Source: Epiperipatus broadwayi
Lineage: Eukaryota; Onychophora; Udeonychophora; Euonychophora; Peripatidae
Assembly (NCBI GenBank): GCA_028023455.1
Contig: JAQFVV010006238.1
Location: 5,836,572-5,900,571 of the forward strand
Direction: 5' to 3'
Length of the DNA: 64,000 nt
In this document: piece by piece, positions 23,101 to 37,851 of the stretch
Layout: each line of letters opens with the position of its first letter
How positions within the stretch are numbered: position 1 is the first letter of the stretch
The notes under the pieces: model-generated
What the model was told of the DNA's origin: nothing
Databases searched by the model: none
What the model saw: the letters and a program-made list of their open reading frames with translations, nothing else
Translations under genes and position numbers: made by a program

Positions 23101-26100
23101 TGATTGTTGATAAAAATCCATTGACTATAAAATATCTAACACACATACTATGTAGAATGGAATAATGAATAAAGAATTATAATAAAACAAATTAGCGTTC
23201 CAAATTTAGTGCATATAACTAATCTACTAATTTATAAAGTATTTTCAGGACATATTAAAACTTAAACAAAATTACAGATTATTGACCAGCCAAAAAAATA
23301 TTGCTAATTTTATAGGCAACACCTGTACTATTGTTAAACATATTTTGACCAAAAAGTAGATATAAAATTTTAATGATCTACTCCACATGACAATCAATAT
23401 TATCATGTCACTTTTCTTTTAGTGTAAGTAATAAAAACGATTTGTGAGCAAAGGGAAAATCTTAAAAAAGGAGAGAGATTCTTAATAGTCAAGTTTTCAT
23501 CACTCTCTTTTTTCAATCAGATTGTAAGTTAAATCTAAAAAAAAGCAATGCAAATATCAAAATACAAAAATGTGATTGTCTTTTAGATTATATTAATTTT
23601 ATGTACAGTGTGAGAAAAATGACTTAAATATACAATTTATAAAAAATATATATCAATTTAACCTAATCTAGTATCCCTAAGAGTAGCATCTGTATACTTG
23701 TAAAAGATGATGTTCATTAAAGCATAAAAACATGAAAATCCTTTTTCCTGGCAGACATTACTCTTGATTCTCATTTGTACATATTTTGATGTATATATTT
23801 ATGTTTTAGCACATTCTTAGAACAGGAATATTTTATTTCCTTAGCATTAGACATGCATAGATTTTTATAAGTCGGGAGTTTTGCCCAGACTGACTATCAA
23901 GAAATAAAAGCAATGAATTGCAGGAGTATAAACTCACCAACACCTTATCACTACATTGCAGGTTGAAAAACTATATTCTTGAATTGGTCAGCAATAGTGT
24001 ATTAAGTGTTTAGAGCTACTGATACTAAATATACTTTGCTACCTATTGCAAGAAGTTTCTTACACTAAAAGAGAATATATTCTATTTCACCAAATGAGAT
24101 CCAGATTTTCTAATCTTCAATACAACTCTCAGCTGAAATTGCAGGCTTAAGTTTAATCATAAATATGATCCTATGGATGCACTCTGCATAATACTTTATG
24201 ATAAAAGGTCTTTTATATTTGTACCTAAACCATCAAACATTATGACACAACCAAACCCACAGAAAAATACCCATACCAAAGTTCCTATATTTTAAATAAA
24301 TGATTTTTTCATTTTTAATAAACTTTTTTGTATATGTTGTTGCAATACAAAACATGATACTTCTGAGGGGAAAAGATCATATGAAAATAAATCTAGTGAA
24401 AGCATGAACCCAAAAGATGCACCTACATTCTGAGGGCAAACAAATATACCAACACCTTTGTCTCTGAACATATAAGAAAAGTGGGAGTGGACTATCACAA
24501 ATACTAGGAACAATAAGAATTACCTCAAACAAAGCATTTATGCAAACATGAAATATGAAAATGCATACCACTTGTGAAAAATATCATTAAGAAGAGAGAG
24601 ACAAGACTATCATTTTTTATAAAAATATATGTGTTAGCAAAAATCAATGTCATCAAAACAAAAACCAAGGCTACTATTTCTCAGAAATATAACTTGGCAA
24701 AATAAGCTTAAAGCAATACACAAGATAGAGAAAGAGACTAATGTCTCTATCTCCTAATACATATAATAATTATTAATTGATGTATAAAATCATCAAATCT
24801 GACTTAATAAAATATAGCCTGAAATAAATTATAAAATAAAATGATAAATTATAAAATAAGAATATACATCTTTTAATGGTTTACATATAAGTATTCACTG
24901 AAATAGAAAAAAATACTCATAGCAGGGGACACATCAATACTCTTAAAATGATAGAATATTAAAATTATTACATGGCATTAATAAAATAACCAATACTATG
25001 TGAATTTGTAGATATTACCATGATCAATAATGTGTAAAATATGTTAAGCAAGAATATATAAAACAAGTGAATAAGAAATTATAAATATATAAAATTATAA
25101 TTTTAAATTATAACAAGTTTACCAAATTTCAAAGTGTTACAGGTCTTTATCCTGGAAGTTTCATCATTCATCAGAATACAGTTTTGCAAGCATATAACAT
25201 TTCTTAATTTGTTGACAAGGAAGAAATCTAAATCAGATGCACAACATTGAAAATTATTTACATAAGATTTCCTTAAAGTATATGAACACAGATAGTTTAA
25301 TGACTATTCAATTTTAAGAAAATATTTAAATAAATAAATAATTCTGGCAACAATAATTTATGTTATAGCATTAATCTGGTTTTCCACTTACTCATTCTAA
25401 GAAGCATATTCAATTATAGAAGTCCAGGAGCAAATATTTTTTCTAAACTAAGCAAGTTTCCTTCCAGAGAAAAGGAGAGCAAGGTTACACATTCACATTT
25501 TGAGCATTAATAATGGTCATAAAATATGCCAAAATAGGTTTTATTAAAAGTTGGTTACATTTAATTTTTAATCATAATTCACTAGAAATATTAGCGTAAC
25601 ATTTTTACAATATTCTGACAAATCTTTATTTTGTAGATTTAAATACATTTTGTCTTATTTAGTTTATCTCAAGCATAAAATTGAAATATATGTGTTTTTT
25701 TTTTTCTCATTAACAAATGTAATAAATGATTAATTACAAAGAAGAATTAAACTACTATTTTCAAATTTAACATAAAAAGTTCACCAATCTATGATTACTA
25801 GTTAATTTATTAAGAGAAATACTTTAGCCAAGAAAAACTGTTTATCAAAGAATATTTAAACAGTACATTTCAAAATATTATCAAAATAAAGCATTTTAAG
25901 ATCTTGATAATTTATTGCTCTTTCAAGTACTAAAATAAGCATTTAAAAACTTTTAATGTCATCATAAATATTATAAAATATAAATTTCCAATAATTTTAT
26001 TTTTAAGATATAAGAAATGTTATATCTATAATAGAGTTCATTGCAAGTATGAGATTGAAAATAATAAAGAATTCTTACATTATAAGGGCAATTCATATGT

Positions 26101-27033
26101 AATTCCCATGGCATATTGGTATTAAACAGATATTCTTCAGTAACTATGAGTGAATAATTGTTTAGCCTTTCCATTTTGCTTTTTCTTTTGAATAGTGTTT
26201 ATTTTTGGATATTCAATAACTTCAGTACCTGACTTTAAAGATTTCTTAAGGATACATTATTTTATAATTTAAAATTTTGAACTTATGATTATTTCTGTGG
26301 CTGAGATATAATCAAGTTCCTTACTCCTTTGCATTATGACACAGTAGTTCTGTCATCTTATTTGATATGTGTGTCTAGACCTTTTGTACTTCTAGTCATA
26401 TGACTCCTTGTGATATGGAAAAAATATCTTTCTAGCATTTCTTTAATACTCATAGTCATATGATGCCTTTTGATTGATAGAAAAACATATTTTTACCACT
26501 TCCTTTACTTTTTCCCTTAGAGTTAAAAGGTCAATTTTGTATCTGTAGAGTAGAATTAAAAATAGAATGCATTTACACATCTTTCAGACATTGTAAATAG
26601 CACATGCTGCCTGAAATAATTATTTAAGAAACTAAAATAGTTCAACAAAAAATAAAATACAACAAAATAAAATATATTGTTTTGAAAAGAGTATTACATC
26701 ACTCATTTAAGACTATTTTAGACTATATTAAATAAAGAAATTAGAAGGTCACTAGAATTTAATTTAATATTTTAATTAAATTAAAAGCATGTAAAATGAT
26801 ATTCAATATTATAACACAAGGAAGTGTAAACTAAAATTAATGAATGTAAGCATATTCACACACATGTACATTTAATTTATCTCAACTGAAAATCAACAAT
26901 TTTTTGAATAGTAATAAACCAATTCTTTGTCTTTTAAATTAAATAACCTAGCTTTATCTTTACCTATTTAGTCTTAATTATATTAATTTGAATGGATATA
27001 CTTTTGCCAATAGTTAATTTACATGGAAATATA
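23101..27033. other. AT-rich intergenic DNA (3.9 kb)
   Basis: No gene, RNA or element I can name. A weak imperfect tandem of about 63 bp (AGTCATATGA-TCCTT-TGAT) lies at 26391-26515. Short frames at 24292-24571 and 25971-26174 have no recognisable motif. Confidence 0.5.
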
Positions 27034-27144
27034 CCTTGGTCTCATTTTATGCAGATTTTTAAAATGCGATTTTGAAGTTATGCGATTCATGTTTTTTTTA
27101 AATATTTTTACGCCATTTTTTTATGCAATAAAGAAGTTCATATT

Positions 27145-27900
<756 letters not shown>

Positions 27901-28463
27901 TTAGGAAATACTGAAAGAGTTTTCTGCAATGAACAACCTCTTAAATTCCAATGAGAGTTAAATAGTTGTATGTCTGGATATCATGAGCTTTATAAATAAT
28001 TAGTAAAATCATCATCTCAAAGTTTAATCACTGATTACATTGTTGACAGAAAACCATTAACACAGCACAAGACTGAAGGTGGCAGTAGTTGTACTTCTTG
28101 TGATGAATCTGATTTCTTATCAGTTCACAAATGAACCGCATATTGTCAAATAGCGATAATGATTAAAATATGTATGAAAAAATGTAAAATTAAATATTGT
28201 AGCTAATAAAAAAAGTAAAAAACGTTTATCTTGTATCAATTTTTTTTCAAATATTTGAAATTTTTTATTAGTCATACTTTATTTTCTTATTTTTGTTATG
28301 CGAGTTTTAAAGTAATTTTTCCTTGTTGCTTGCTTTTATGTGAATTCTGAAATTTACAGAATATATCCTTCATTTTTCAAGGTAAGTCAAGTCTTTTTTT
28401 GTGCAATTTTTTTAATGCGGATTTTCTGCAGAACTATCTACCGCATAAAATCAGACCCAGGTG

Positions 28464-29429
28464 TGTAACATTAATATCATATTAAATATTTGGACCTAAT
28501 TACTATTACTGCTTAATTCAAACACTAAACTTTAAGAGATTAAGGACTAATACTAAAGCAATCCTAATGTTTAGCATTAATTTCTTACCAAATAAAAAAA
28601 ATACATGCTAACTTAAATAATTGGAAGTTACATCAACCATAAACAAGTTTAGATTAATCCAATAAAGTACTAAAATAAGTTTTAATAATATTCAGGACTT
28701 ATAAAAGTACTGTAATAATTTATAAATTAAATTGGCATCTAACTACAAAGTTCCAATAAAATTCATTTGCAAGAAATTAAATTATTGAAAAATTTTGCAA
28801 TTTTTTTTATATATATTTTAATAGACTAAATAGCTGAGAGCCTAGATTCATATATATATATATATATGCATTTTTCAACTTTTATTTCAAAATTACTAAT
28901 GCAAGAGACATTGCTTATCAATATTGTTATAGATCCAATCATTCTCTTCCATATCTTCCCAATAGAAACATTTGGAAATGCACTTCTTTAGACTATCATT
29001 ACCTTAATTATAACATGGATATGTACTTACATACTATACATGCAATGCAGGAGACCTGCTATGCCATTTTACATCTGTGATAAATGTCTAACCTTGTGAT
29101 TCCATCAAATAAACTCTGTGATCTCATCCAATAACATGTTACATGATAAATTTATACTTCCATTTATTGTCTAGATTTCATTCAAACATAATCTTCTCAA
29201 AGTGTTTTTTACTTCAGTACTGTCAATTATTTTGCAAATGTTTTTATTTCATATAGCTATCAAATGCATTTTTTGGATTTCCTAAATTTACATTTTCATA
29301 ATTTTCATCATTATGTTTTTTGATTTTCTACTATACTATTTTTGATTTTAAGCAAGTGAATACATATGCTTTTTATTTTGATTTACTTTTGCATTTTCTG
29401 AATAATACCACAATTTTTTTTAAAACAGT
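28464..29429. other. AT-rich intergenic DNA
   Basis: No feature recognised apart from a short AT run at 28851-28866. Confidence 0.5.
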
Positions 29430-30211
29430 ACACAATGATGATGTGGTTGAGTAATTTCAAGAGAATTAAATACTGCAATCTGTAAAGGTGTGTCCACATG
29501 AACATACTATGACTCTTTACATCCATGCTTTGGACAACAAATGGTATTGTAACATTCAAGGATATAATAATAAAATAGGCCTTTGTAAGTGAGTGTTTAG
29601 AGGGTTCCAGAATTCCATTTTTGATGGTGATCCAATTTATTTACAGCTGGCTCACAAATTAATATCCATAAAATGGGGAAAAGCAGAGCTTGGTTTAGCA
29701 AAGAAGTTGTAATAGACTGGAATAACTATATGTAGGAAATTTGTGCCACTGCAATGATAGAGTGAAAAAAATTTAAAATTGGAGGTCCTAATAAAATTGT
29801 TGAAATTGACAAGAGCCTTTTCACAGAAAAAAAACAAGCCAGATGAATTCTTCTAGAACAGTGGATGTTTGGGGCTTTTGCAGAGAGATCAATGAGTGTT
29901 TTATCATGAGAATTCTTGACACAACAGTGGTAACACTGATGGAAGCCATCAAACAAAAAGTGGAAGAGGAATTGACAATTTATTCAAACTGTTGGAAAGT
30001 GTATAAAGCTGCTAAATTACAAGCTGCCAGTTATGACCATTTTCGTGTGAACCACAAATATAATTTTGTGAATTCAGAAACTGGGGTTCACATTCAGAGC
30101 ATTGAAAGACTTTGGGGTTCAGAGAAATGGTATAATAAACAATACCAAGGAACAGCAGGCCAACACATAGATTCGTATTTAAGTAGAATTTATGTGGGTG
30201 GAAATGCATAA
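29430..30211 (+). pseudogene. Merlin (ISXO2-like) DDE transposase pseudogene
   Basis: Cut-and-paste DNA transposase of the Merlin/IS1016 group. Blocks in order: FQNSIFDGDPIYLQLAHKL (about 29610-29665), VVIDWNNYM then EICATAMIE (29707-29760), KIGGPNKIVEIDKSLF (29775-29825; this Asp is the first catalytic residue), QWMFGAFAERS, then in the frame open to 30211 WGFCREINECFI, LTIYSNCWKVY (second Asp replaced by Asn), HFRVNHKYNFVNSETGVH (30038-30095) and IERLWG, which carries the catalytic Glu. Stops at about 29738, 29764 and 29845, a frameshift near 29870 and the Asp-to-Asn change make it dead. The ATG-like start at 29843 is internal. Confidence 0.85.
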
Positions 30212-30667
30212 AGATGATGATGCATTCATTTGCATAATGGACAATATCAAAACAATTAGTCCACTACATTGAATAAATAAAAATTCAGAAATTTTCTTTT
30301 TTTATTAATTTTTAATAAAAGTATAATAAATTTACTTTTTTTTTTTGGTTTTGAACAAAATACATTTACTTATCAACATTTCTCAAGAAAGTTCCCATGC
30401 TGTTGTTATATTGCACAATCACATGTTAAGTAAATTTCCATTTTGGGAAAAGAAATTTACTTTAAGTCTCCACTTTGGAACAAAATTTTATCCACTTAAA
30501 ATAAAATAGAAATGTCCTCCTCCAGAGAACTTCCATAAACAGACAAGTAATTGTTTCATTGTGAAAATCCAGCAAACATATTACATGGTGTGTGTTTTCA
30601 TTTTAAGCATCTTGTAATTGGATGCTAGAAGGCTTGTGCATAAAATCCCTATCTAGTGCCTACTTAT

Positions 30668-30722
30668 CCAATATCCCCAGACTAGTTTCTGGATTGTGGC
30701 CTTCGTCAGTGAGGAGTCTTGG
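30668..30722 (-). ncRNA. hammerhead ribozyme motif, family C, left arm of 30.6k
   Basis: Minus strand: stem I strand UCCUCA, core CUGACGA (complement of 30703-30709), stem II region AGGCCACAAUCCA (weak, GG/CC), GAAA (complement of 30686-30689), stem III A-U and C-G with loop UA, triplet GUC (complement of 30680-30682), stem I partner UGGGGA. Both core boxes are canonical. Confidence 0.75.
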
Positions 30723-30732
30723 ACCTGAGAGC

Positions 30733-30785
30733 AATTCTCCTCACTAACGAAGGCCACAAGCCAGAAACTAGTCTGGGGATATTGT
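30733..30785 (+). ncRNA. hammerhead ribozyme motif, family C, right arm of 30.6k
   Basis: Stem I TCCTCA (30738-30743) pairs with TGGGGA (30774-30779), six pairs with one wobble. The core box is CTAACGA (30744-30750), with the essential G changed to A. Stem II is GGC/GCC with loop CACAA, GAAA (30764-30767), stem III with loop TA, GUC (30771-30773). Predicted site is after 30773. The core change suggests inactivity. Confidence 0.7.
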
Positions 30786-30842
30786 ATGAGTAGGCACTAG
30801 ATGGAGATTTTATGCACAAGTCTTCTGGCATCCATTGATTAC

Positions 30843-33800
30843 TCTAGCTTGCTATATGTGGCATACATATAGTGAGTTTTTCCTGTTTTAAAAACAGTTA
30901 TACATAAGCATAAGAGGTGGTTGTCATGTGATGTTTATATGTAATATTTTACATATAATATTTAGATATGCTAATAAATTAGATATAGATGTAGTGTAAT
31001 ATTTTAGTATTATTATTATTTTTTGCCAATTTCACTTTAATGATTGTTTTGTAATTTCATGACAGGCTTAAATATATGTATTTTAAGTAACATTTGGGAA
31101 TTGCATAATGCCATGTCATATTTAGCATTTTTGTGTAAAAGTTATATTTTTAGTATTGTTAAAAGTGTACTTTTTCAGATTTAGTCTGGTGCAAGTAGAT
31201 CTGTATTAGAGTTGTTAGACCTTTTTACATATGTATTCAGTCCAATGATAACTTTGTAAATCTTGTAAAAATATCATATACACATGGTCCATTTTGATTA
31301 ATTTATCATTTAAGTTTGTAGAAGTTCCAGTGTACACATTATTTTGTCAGATCATGAGAATAGAAAGTCATCAGCAGATTGATACGAATATGAACAGCGG
31401 TAAAGGCCTAGTATGTTGTCAGTCTAATATGTAAGTACTTATGAATGACATCTATTTCTCCTGAAAAACCATACTTAAGTTCACTATAAAACACTCTTTC
31501 AGAAAGTCCTGTATTGTTTATTCATTTAACATGTCCAGTTCAATGAGGATGTGATTTTATATAGTTTATCAAATTTTTTATCATGCATAAGCAATCTTTT
31601 CTTATATATTAACTTTTATTTAGTGAATTTGTTATTTCAACTGTCATGCCTTTTTTCTGATTTGACTAATCTGTAAAACTTTGTCTTGTTAAATTTCTTT
31701 ATATGATAGCTTTTACAATACTAATGTTATAATTATATTCTATTCTCTTTTACTGTCACATGGTCTACTTAGGTTAATGTCATTAGTTACAAAATTTGTG
31801 GTGATATTGCCTAGCATCTATTGATTAATTAAGGTTATAATTGATTGTAGCCTTAGAAGATAATAATGAGAGTTTGTTCCTATAAATCACTGTATAAATT
31901 ATTGTATTAATCTATTTATTACTCATTTCTGCCTGACACTGATAGTAATATAATTCACAAGTCAGCTCTCTAAGGAACCATGTTTAACTGAACTTGTAGA
32001 TAACATTCTTCTTTTCTATATTAATGCTAACTTATTTTGTCAGATAAAAGATGACCACCTTTATCTACCCTTAACTTACAAGTTTAATTAAAACTTATTC
32101 TTTGGGGATATGGCTTGTGAATTATTTTAAATAACATTTTTAGACTTGAATGTTTCGTGAATAGGTTTATATTCTTTCTGTTACATATTTGATAAGTCAT
32201 AAAATTATTTATGTGTTCCTTTTAATTGTTAGAATGTCATGTAAATTGGCATGTAATAATTCTGAATGATAGATTTTTGGCAAAAAAAAATACCCTAGTC
32301 ATCCAATTCATATTTAGTTATATCATTTTAAAATTATTTAATATTTTATCAAAAATTAAATTTTCTATATCTTATTTTATTAGCAGTTTTAAGGTATGCG
32401 AGTGTATATATATAGGATAAATGTCTGCATTCAGCATTTATCTGTTCTAAAAATCTTTTACGCTAATCAAATTAAAAATGATTTTGGTTTTTCTTTAGAT
32501 TGAATTATATTATTTCAATATGGTAATAAACATAAGTTAGTAGCAGTCTTTTCTTATTTAAAAGAAAAGTATTAAATATATCAATTTTCCTTTATTTCTT
32601 TTTTCTGCTTAAAGTGTCAACCCAATAAATTGAAAAAGTAAAAAATAATAGCTGTGATAAAAATCATCTTATAATAATTTATGAAGACTATATAAATACA
32701 TATTTTCTTTTAAAAAAAGCAATTTAAAAAATAAAAAGTTAGAACTTCGAGATGATGCTATAATTTCATTGGTTGTTTGATAGACCAATAAATTCAGTTT
32801 TTCAAAAGCAGTTTGCTGTTGAAGTGAACATTATACCAAGCTGTGGTAAGATTATTGATTACATCAAAGTCAGGTTTTAGTTGTTGCAGATTTTTCTCTA
32901 AGCTTTTCAAAAATGATTTATTATGACATTTATGATAATATATCATGAAGACATTAATAATATCTTACTTTAAACCTGCTGGTTCACTCTAGAATTAAAA
33001 TAAAAGGACTAAAAATTAATATTTAGAAGAAAAAAAACTTTATTATGGGGCAGTAGTATTTCCATTAAAAAATGAAACATTTTGATAGATAACATTAGTT
33101 ATTTAATACAGATAATTTGGCCAAAAAATTACGTTATGGAAGAGAAAAGGAAATTTACAGACAATCTACCCTTATATAACCAGAATCTGACTAAATTATC
33201 TTAGTATTTCAATAAGTGATAAAATAACTACCTTGAGCACAAAATTAGTAGTGACAGTATTATTAGGCAAAAGGACCATAGTTTGAAAGATTGTATAACG
33301 TTTAAACACTAGAAATAATGGACTTACACATCATCTCAGTGATCTCTAGTTAGTATGTTGATTTCTAGAAATACTCTGAACCATAGCAGAAGAAATTTTT
33401 CAATTTGGAAAGATAAGTACTAACAGAATAGCACAATCCACTAGTAGTTATCATATTCATCACCATATAACTGCACTAAATTACAAAGGATAATAGACCT
33501 TTTTAACTTGAGAGATCAGATAGTGGTTTATTAGAAGCTGCAGGATTGAGTTTTAATCCAGTGATGTTTAGTTATTGAGTTCATCACTATATCATGAACT
33601 AAACCACAAAAGGTATGAAAGATTTTTTAAAATAACTTATATATATATTTGATTACTTTAAATTGATTAAAGAAAAAATTGTCATTATGTTTCAAATTCT
33701 ATTGCCACACTGCGTGATTTCAATATTTTGGGTTTAAGTACAATGGTAACATTTGTTTTGAGAATATGAAAGAAATAGTAAATATATCCAGTTATAAGGG

Positions 33801-35789
33801 AAATGATTGTATGATCAGTTGTCTGGAAGCATTGTGACATTTGAGCATTTAAGGAAAGACTAATCACTAACTTATTCAGTTGGTAATTTACTTTTATTTA
33901 CTTTCCTTAACTGAGATTGTTCTTAAAACATTTTGTTTCTCGATTGACATTTATCATAGTGTTTAAATGCACAGTACTGGAAATCAGTGGCATTCAAGTG
34001 GCAAATGAGGATTTTTTCAGCAGTTTGATTTTTAACAGAGAATTGATTTGAAAAATCTTTAGCTCTTGAATTAGGCACTGTTATAACTGAGTTAAACTAT
34101 TTAGGGCAAAAGTTTAAAAGATAGTAAAGCATTTATAAGCATCTAACAACAAATAATCACATAATCTCTGTCTGCACATTACTTTCAAGATAGCTTCTGG
34201 AAAATATTCAGTAGAACCAAAAATCCAGGAACACTAAATCCAGATCAAAACTTCTTTAGGATAAATTATGTACTCAATAACATGAGATAAAGATTTATTT
34301 ACCACTACTATCTATTGAGCACTCAAGCTTTTATAAAACACCAGTAATGGCTAGTAGATATTTTTTTTCTATTTAAATCATGACTACAGGTTTTTTGATA
34401 ATTTATATGCCATACTTCTATGATTTAGTGTGTGGAACTACTCAGAAGAGTTTTGAAATAATGAAATAATATAATCTATATTGGTTTTATTTCAAAAATA
34501 CTATTGTATCTATTTGTATGTATTCTTTTTAGGCCATACAAATTTGACATTTCTTTATAGCAGCATTATATGATAATTATTTTGTATTCACTATATGAGG
34601 GGGACCTAAAAATAACTAACATAGTTCCCTGTTACATGTACCTGTTATAATATATGCTTCTGCTATTACATTAAGGCCCTTCTTCATTAATCTTCCAAAT
34701 GATGTCACTGTGTGAATTCATAGACTACATAGCACATTTGTAAATTGTGTTTTGCATATTAGTCAATTTCTGTAATGGATGAAAAATTGGAATAATATAA
34801 ATTCTGTTTTTTTTTAGGAAAACCAGCAAAGAAAACATTTATAATATTTGAAACAGATTCCAATCAAGCTGCTTTCATAAAAACACAAGTTTAAGAGTAT
34901 TTTAATGAAAGTACCAAATTCACTATGATCTTAATAAAAGTCACAATGCAATGCTAATGTGTTTTTTGACACAAATGACATTTTTCTCTCAGAATTAGTT
35001 TATAATAGTCAAATATTTTATCTGCAAGTTTTGAAATGTTTACATGATGTAGTAAATTGTGAACATCTCATTTTGTGGCAAAGTGAGGAATGCAAGATTC
35101 ACCAGGTAAAGTGTCGACACACAAAGCATTGAGTGTGAAATAATTTTCAATTAAATTTAGCATGACCCAGATTATATATCAACCATATTTACTCAATCTC
35201 ATTTAGTGTGACTTTTTTTATTCTCTCAAAAAAATGCCTTAAAATTTTTTTTTGTGAATTTAGAAGTGATGGGGAAAAATGATGCATGTAGTAAAGGACA
35301 TCATTTACTTTGAAAAGTGAAAAACATATTTAAACTACTGTAGTACCAAATGGACAGTAATTTGAAATATATTAAATTTATAACATTTAAATATAAATAA
35401 GAAATTTTTTATTATAAAATTTCAGTTATTTTTGGATACTCCTTTATAATGCTATTTATTAACTGAAACCAGATTATTAATACAATAGTGACTTTATCTA
35501 CATATTATGTCATTTAATGCAAACCATAGTAATCAATAGATTTTAGAAGATTAATGCATTAAGATACTTTAGTATCTAAACTTGTTGCTGTAGTGACAGA
35601 AGGTATAAGCATAAGGAATGATAGTCATGTGATGTTGCAACAATTTTAAATCAGATTACTATATGACATTTTTTGAAACTAACAATAGTGAGATGTAGCA
35701 AGACTAGTTCTACTGTGATTTTGTCACCTCATGCAAGCTACAATAGCCTATAGAAGCCAAATGATAATGCTCAATAATCCTATCCAGTG
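30843..35789. other. AT-rich intergenic DNA (4.9 kb)
   Basis: No gene, RNA or nameable element. Frames at 32226-32420 and 33685-33867 have no recognisable motif. Confidence 0.5.
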
Positions 35790-35832
35790 TTGTCTTATCC
35801 ATATCCCCAGACTTGTTTCTAGCTTATGGAAT
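35790..35832 (-). ncRNA. truncated hammerhead fragment, family C
   Basis: Minus strand reads ATAAGCTAGAAACAAGTC then TGGGGATATGGATAAG, equivalent to the 3' half of stem II, GAAA, stem III, GUC and the stem I partner of the family C ribozymes. The CUGANGA half is missing. The flank TATCCAGTGTTGTC resembles the family C flank. Confidence 0.6.
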
Positions 35833-36069
35833 TGGGAGCTGAAATTGAAAAATTAATTTGACAGTTAACAATAACACTTGGGTAGGTGTCATGTGATATT
35901 TTGTTTGTAAAATATCTAGGTGATTAATTGGATTTGATGCAAGCTGTATTTTTTGAAACAAATATTTTATTCCCAGTGGTAAATTAAAAAACAATGTTTC
36001 AAGATTTATCTGGCCAGGACTGAAAATCTTGGTCAGAAGTCTGATGTATCCAATAATTAAAATGCTTTA

Positions 36070-36300
36070 ACACTTATTACACTCTTTAGGTAGATTAATA
36101 TACCACAATGTCATGAAATCTATTAGAACTTTTACATACCTATATGACAATGTCTAGGAACCTATTACACTTTTTAGATAGATAAAACTATACACATCCC
36201 ACAATATAAGAAACCTATTACACTTTTTAGATATGTAAAATTGCCCATATCCCACAATGACATAAAACTTATTACATTTCTTAGGAAAGTAAAACTGTGC
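36070..36300 (+). repeat. imperfect ~54-bp tandem repeat
   Basis: TATTACACTTTTTAGATA variants recur at about 36075, 36163, 36216 and 36271, with CCCACAAT-ATA between them. Confidence 0.7.
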
Positions 36301-37722
36301 TAATCCTAAGACTAATTTCAAATAATAAGACTACATCAATTAATTTTTGAAAGGAAAGACACAAGTTAGTAAATTTAGCACAAGCTTTTGTAACAGTGAA
36401 GTATAAACATGAAACACTAATTAAGAGAGTTTTTATGCTAATAGACTAAAGAATTCTATTTCTTAGACTAATGTACCACAAATCAAAGTAAAAAATAATC
36501 TGAAGTTTAAAAGATAATTTTAGTTATTAATTTGGCATTTCATTTGAGTTTATCACATAATATTCTGTGTGTTTATTTTCATTTCAGAAAATAATAATCT
36601 AAACTAATAAGATGTGTAATTATATTGACAGATAATGCTTCATTCATAGTGAACACAGCAGAATATTTAAGTATACACATATCTATTCTGCTCATTTTAC
36701 AATTGTAAATGTTTTTGTGACATACCTTGCTTTCATAATGATGATACTTAAGCATTATGGATTTCATTATTTTACAGATGGCTTATTATGAAAAGTAAAT
36801 GAGAAGATATGAATAATGAATGATTTTCTGTCATTGAGGCAAATACATATTCAGAGCTTCAAATGATCACCAATCTTTATGCTTACCCAAGCTGTTTTTC
36901 ATAGAGGCTACTATATGGAGAGTTTTGTCTCTGTGAAAAAAAGATATCCAGAGGTTCTTAGTTTCAAGTTCAATAACAACAATAAATGACTTTCTCATAT
37001 GCTTACTTATGCAATCTTTCCAAGTAAAAGGTCTCTTTTTTTACTTTGAAATATTCTACTGAAAGCTTGAAAAACTGCCAAGATCTCACAAGGCATAGTG
37101 CTATAATATCCATATTCTCAGATTGACTTTTGTCTTAGCTTTCATCATAAAAACTAGGAATGAAGTAAGTTACCACAAGAGGGTAAAAATATCCAAAAGT
37201 GACCACAAGACCTCAAATACTTTGTAATAGCATGCATCTATGAATTATTTAATTGATTTTTTTTGTAAAAGTTATAATAAATTTTATGACTTTCTAAGAT
37301 AAACAATATTATTGGAAATGAAAACAAAAAGCCTCTACACAAAAATCCCAGCTTATTTGAGAATACAAGGTAACTCTTTTTTTTAATATTGTTATACCTA
37401 ATGAGGGCATAAAATGTGTTTTATAAAGGTGTGGGGTATTCTTTACCAAATTATATTTGAGAAATATAACAAACTTCAACATTACTGTTGGTGTAACTGT
37501 GAAAAGTATTTATGCTTTCAGCATAGCAATACTATTTGCAATGACAGGCCCAAATATTTTGCAGGGCCATTTGTTAAAATTTTTGAATGATTAATGTTAA
37601 AAATGTTTTTTTGATAGTATATTTTAGCAATATCTCTGTTTCCATTATCTGAATAGAAATTTTTTATTTTTCATCTTGTTATTCTTCTTCATTGCATAAT
37701 TTTGCTACGAAAATAAATTTTT
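36301..37722. other. AT-rich intergenic DNA
   Basis: No feature recognised. Confidence 0.5.
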
Positions 37723-37851
37723 AAAAATCGTTTATTTTTTTTCATGTATCATAGCATCGGCCGGGAAACGAACCCGCTAACCCGGGACAACTGCTTGTAA
37801 GGCTGCTGTGCTGACCTCTCGACCACCAACGCTTGAAAAATAGTTTATTTT
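37723..37851 (-). mobile_element. tRNA-derived short SINE (copy 2)
   Basis: Minus strand: GCGTTGGTGGTCGAGAGGTC starts a tRNA-like body with anticodon-loop-like CTTACAA, a long variable arm GTTGTCCCGGGTT, T-arm GCGGGTTCGTTTCCCGG, then GATGCTATGATACATG and an A-run. It is flanked by AAAAATCGTTTATTTT (37723-37738) and AAAAATAGTTTATTTT (37836-37851), a 16-bp target duplication with one mismatch. Unlike a functional tRNA, the anticodon stem has a mismatch and the unit carries a poly-A tail. Confidence 0.85.

Larger units (their letters stand above)
30614..30842. mobile_element. family C hammerhead foldback element (30.6k)
   Basis: Arms 30614-30716 and 30737-30842 are reverse complements. Paired landmarks are GGATGCTAGAAGGCTTGTGC against GCACAAGTCTTCTGGCATCC, and CCCCAGACTAGTTTCTGG against CCAGAAACTAGTCTGGGG. 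The loop is about 20 bases. Each arm is essentially a hammerhead plus about 65 bases of flank. The core region is close to that at 62.5-62.8 kb. It lies 0.4 kb from the end of the Merlin transposase. Confidence 0.8.

Noticed and set aside
24292-24571. A DDE transposase fragment on the plus strand (reading NKYTNTFVSEHIRK)
   Set aside because: The resemblance is too short and has no flanking catalytic residues.
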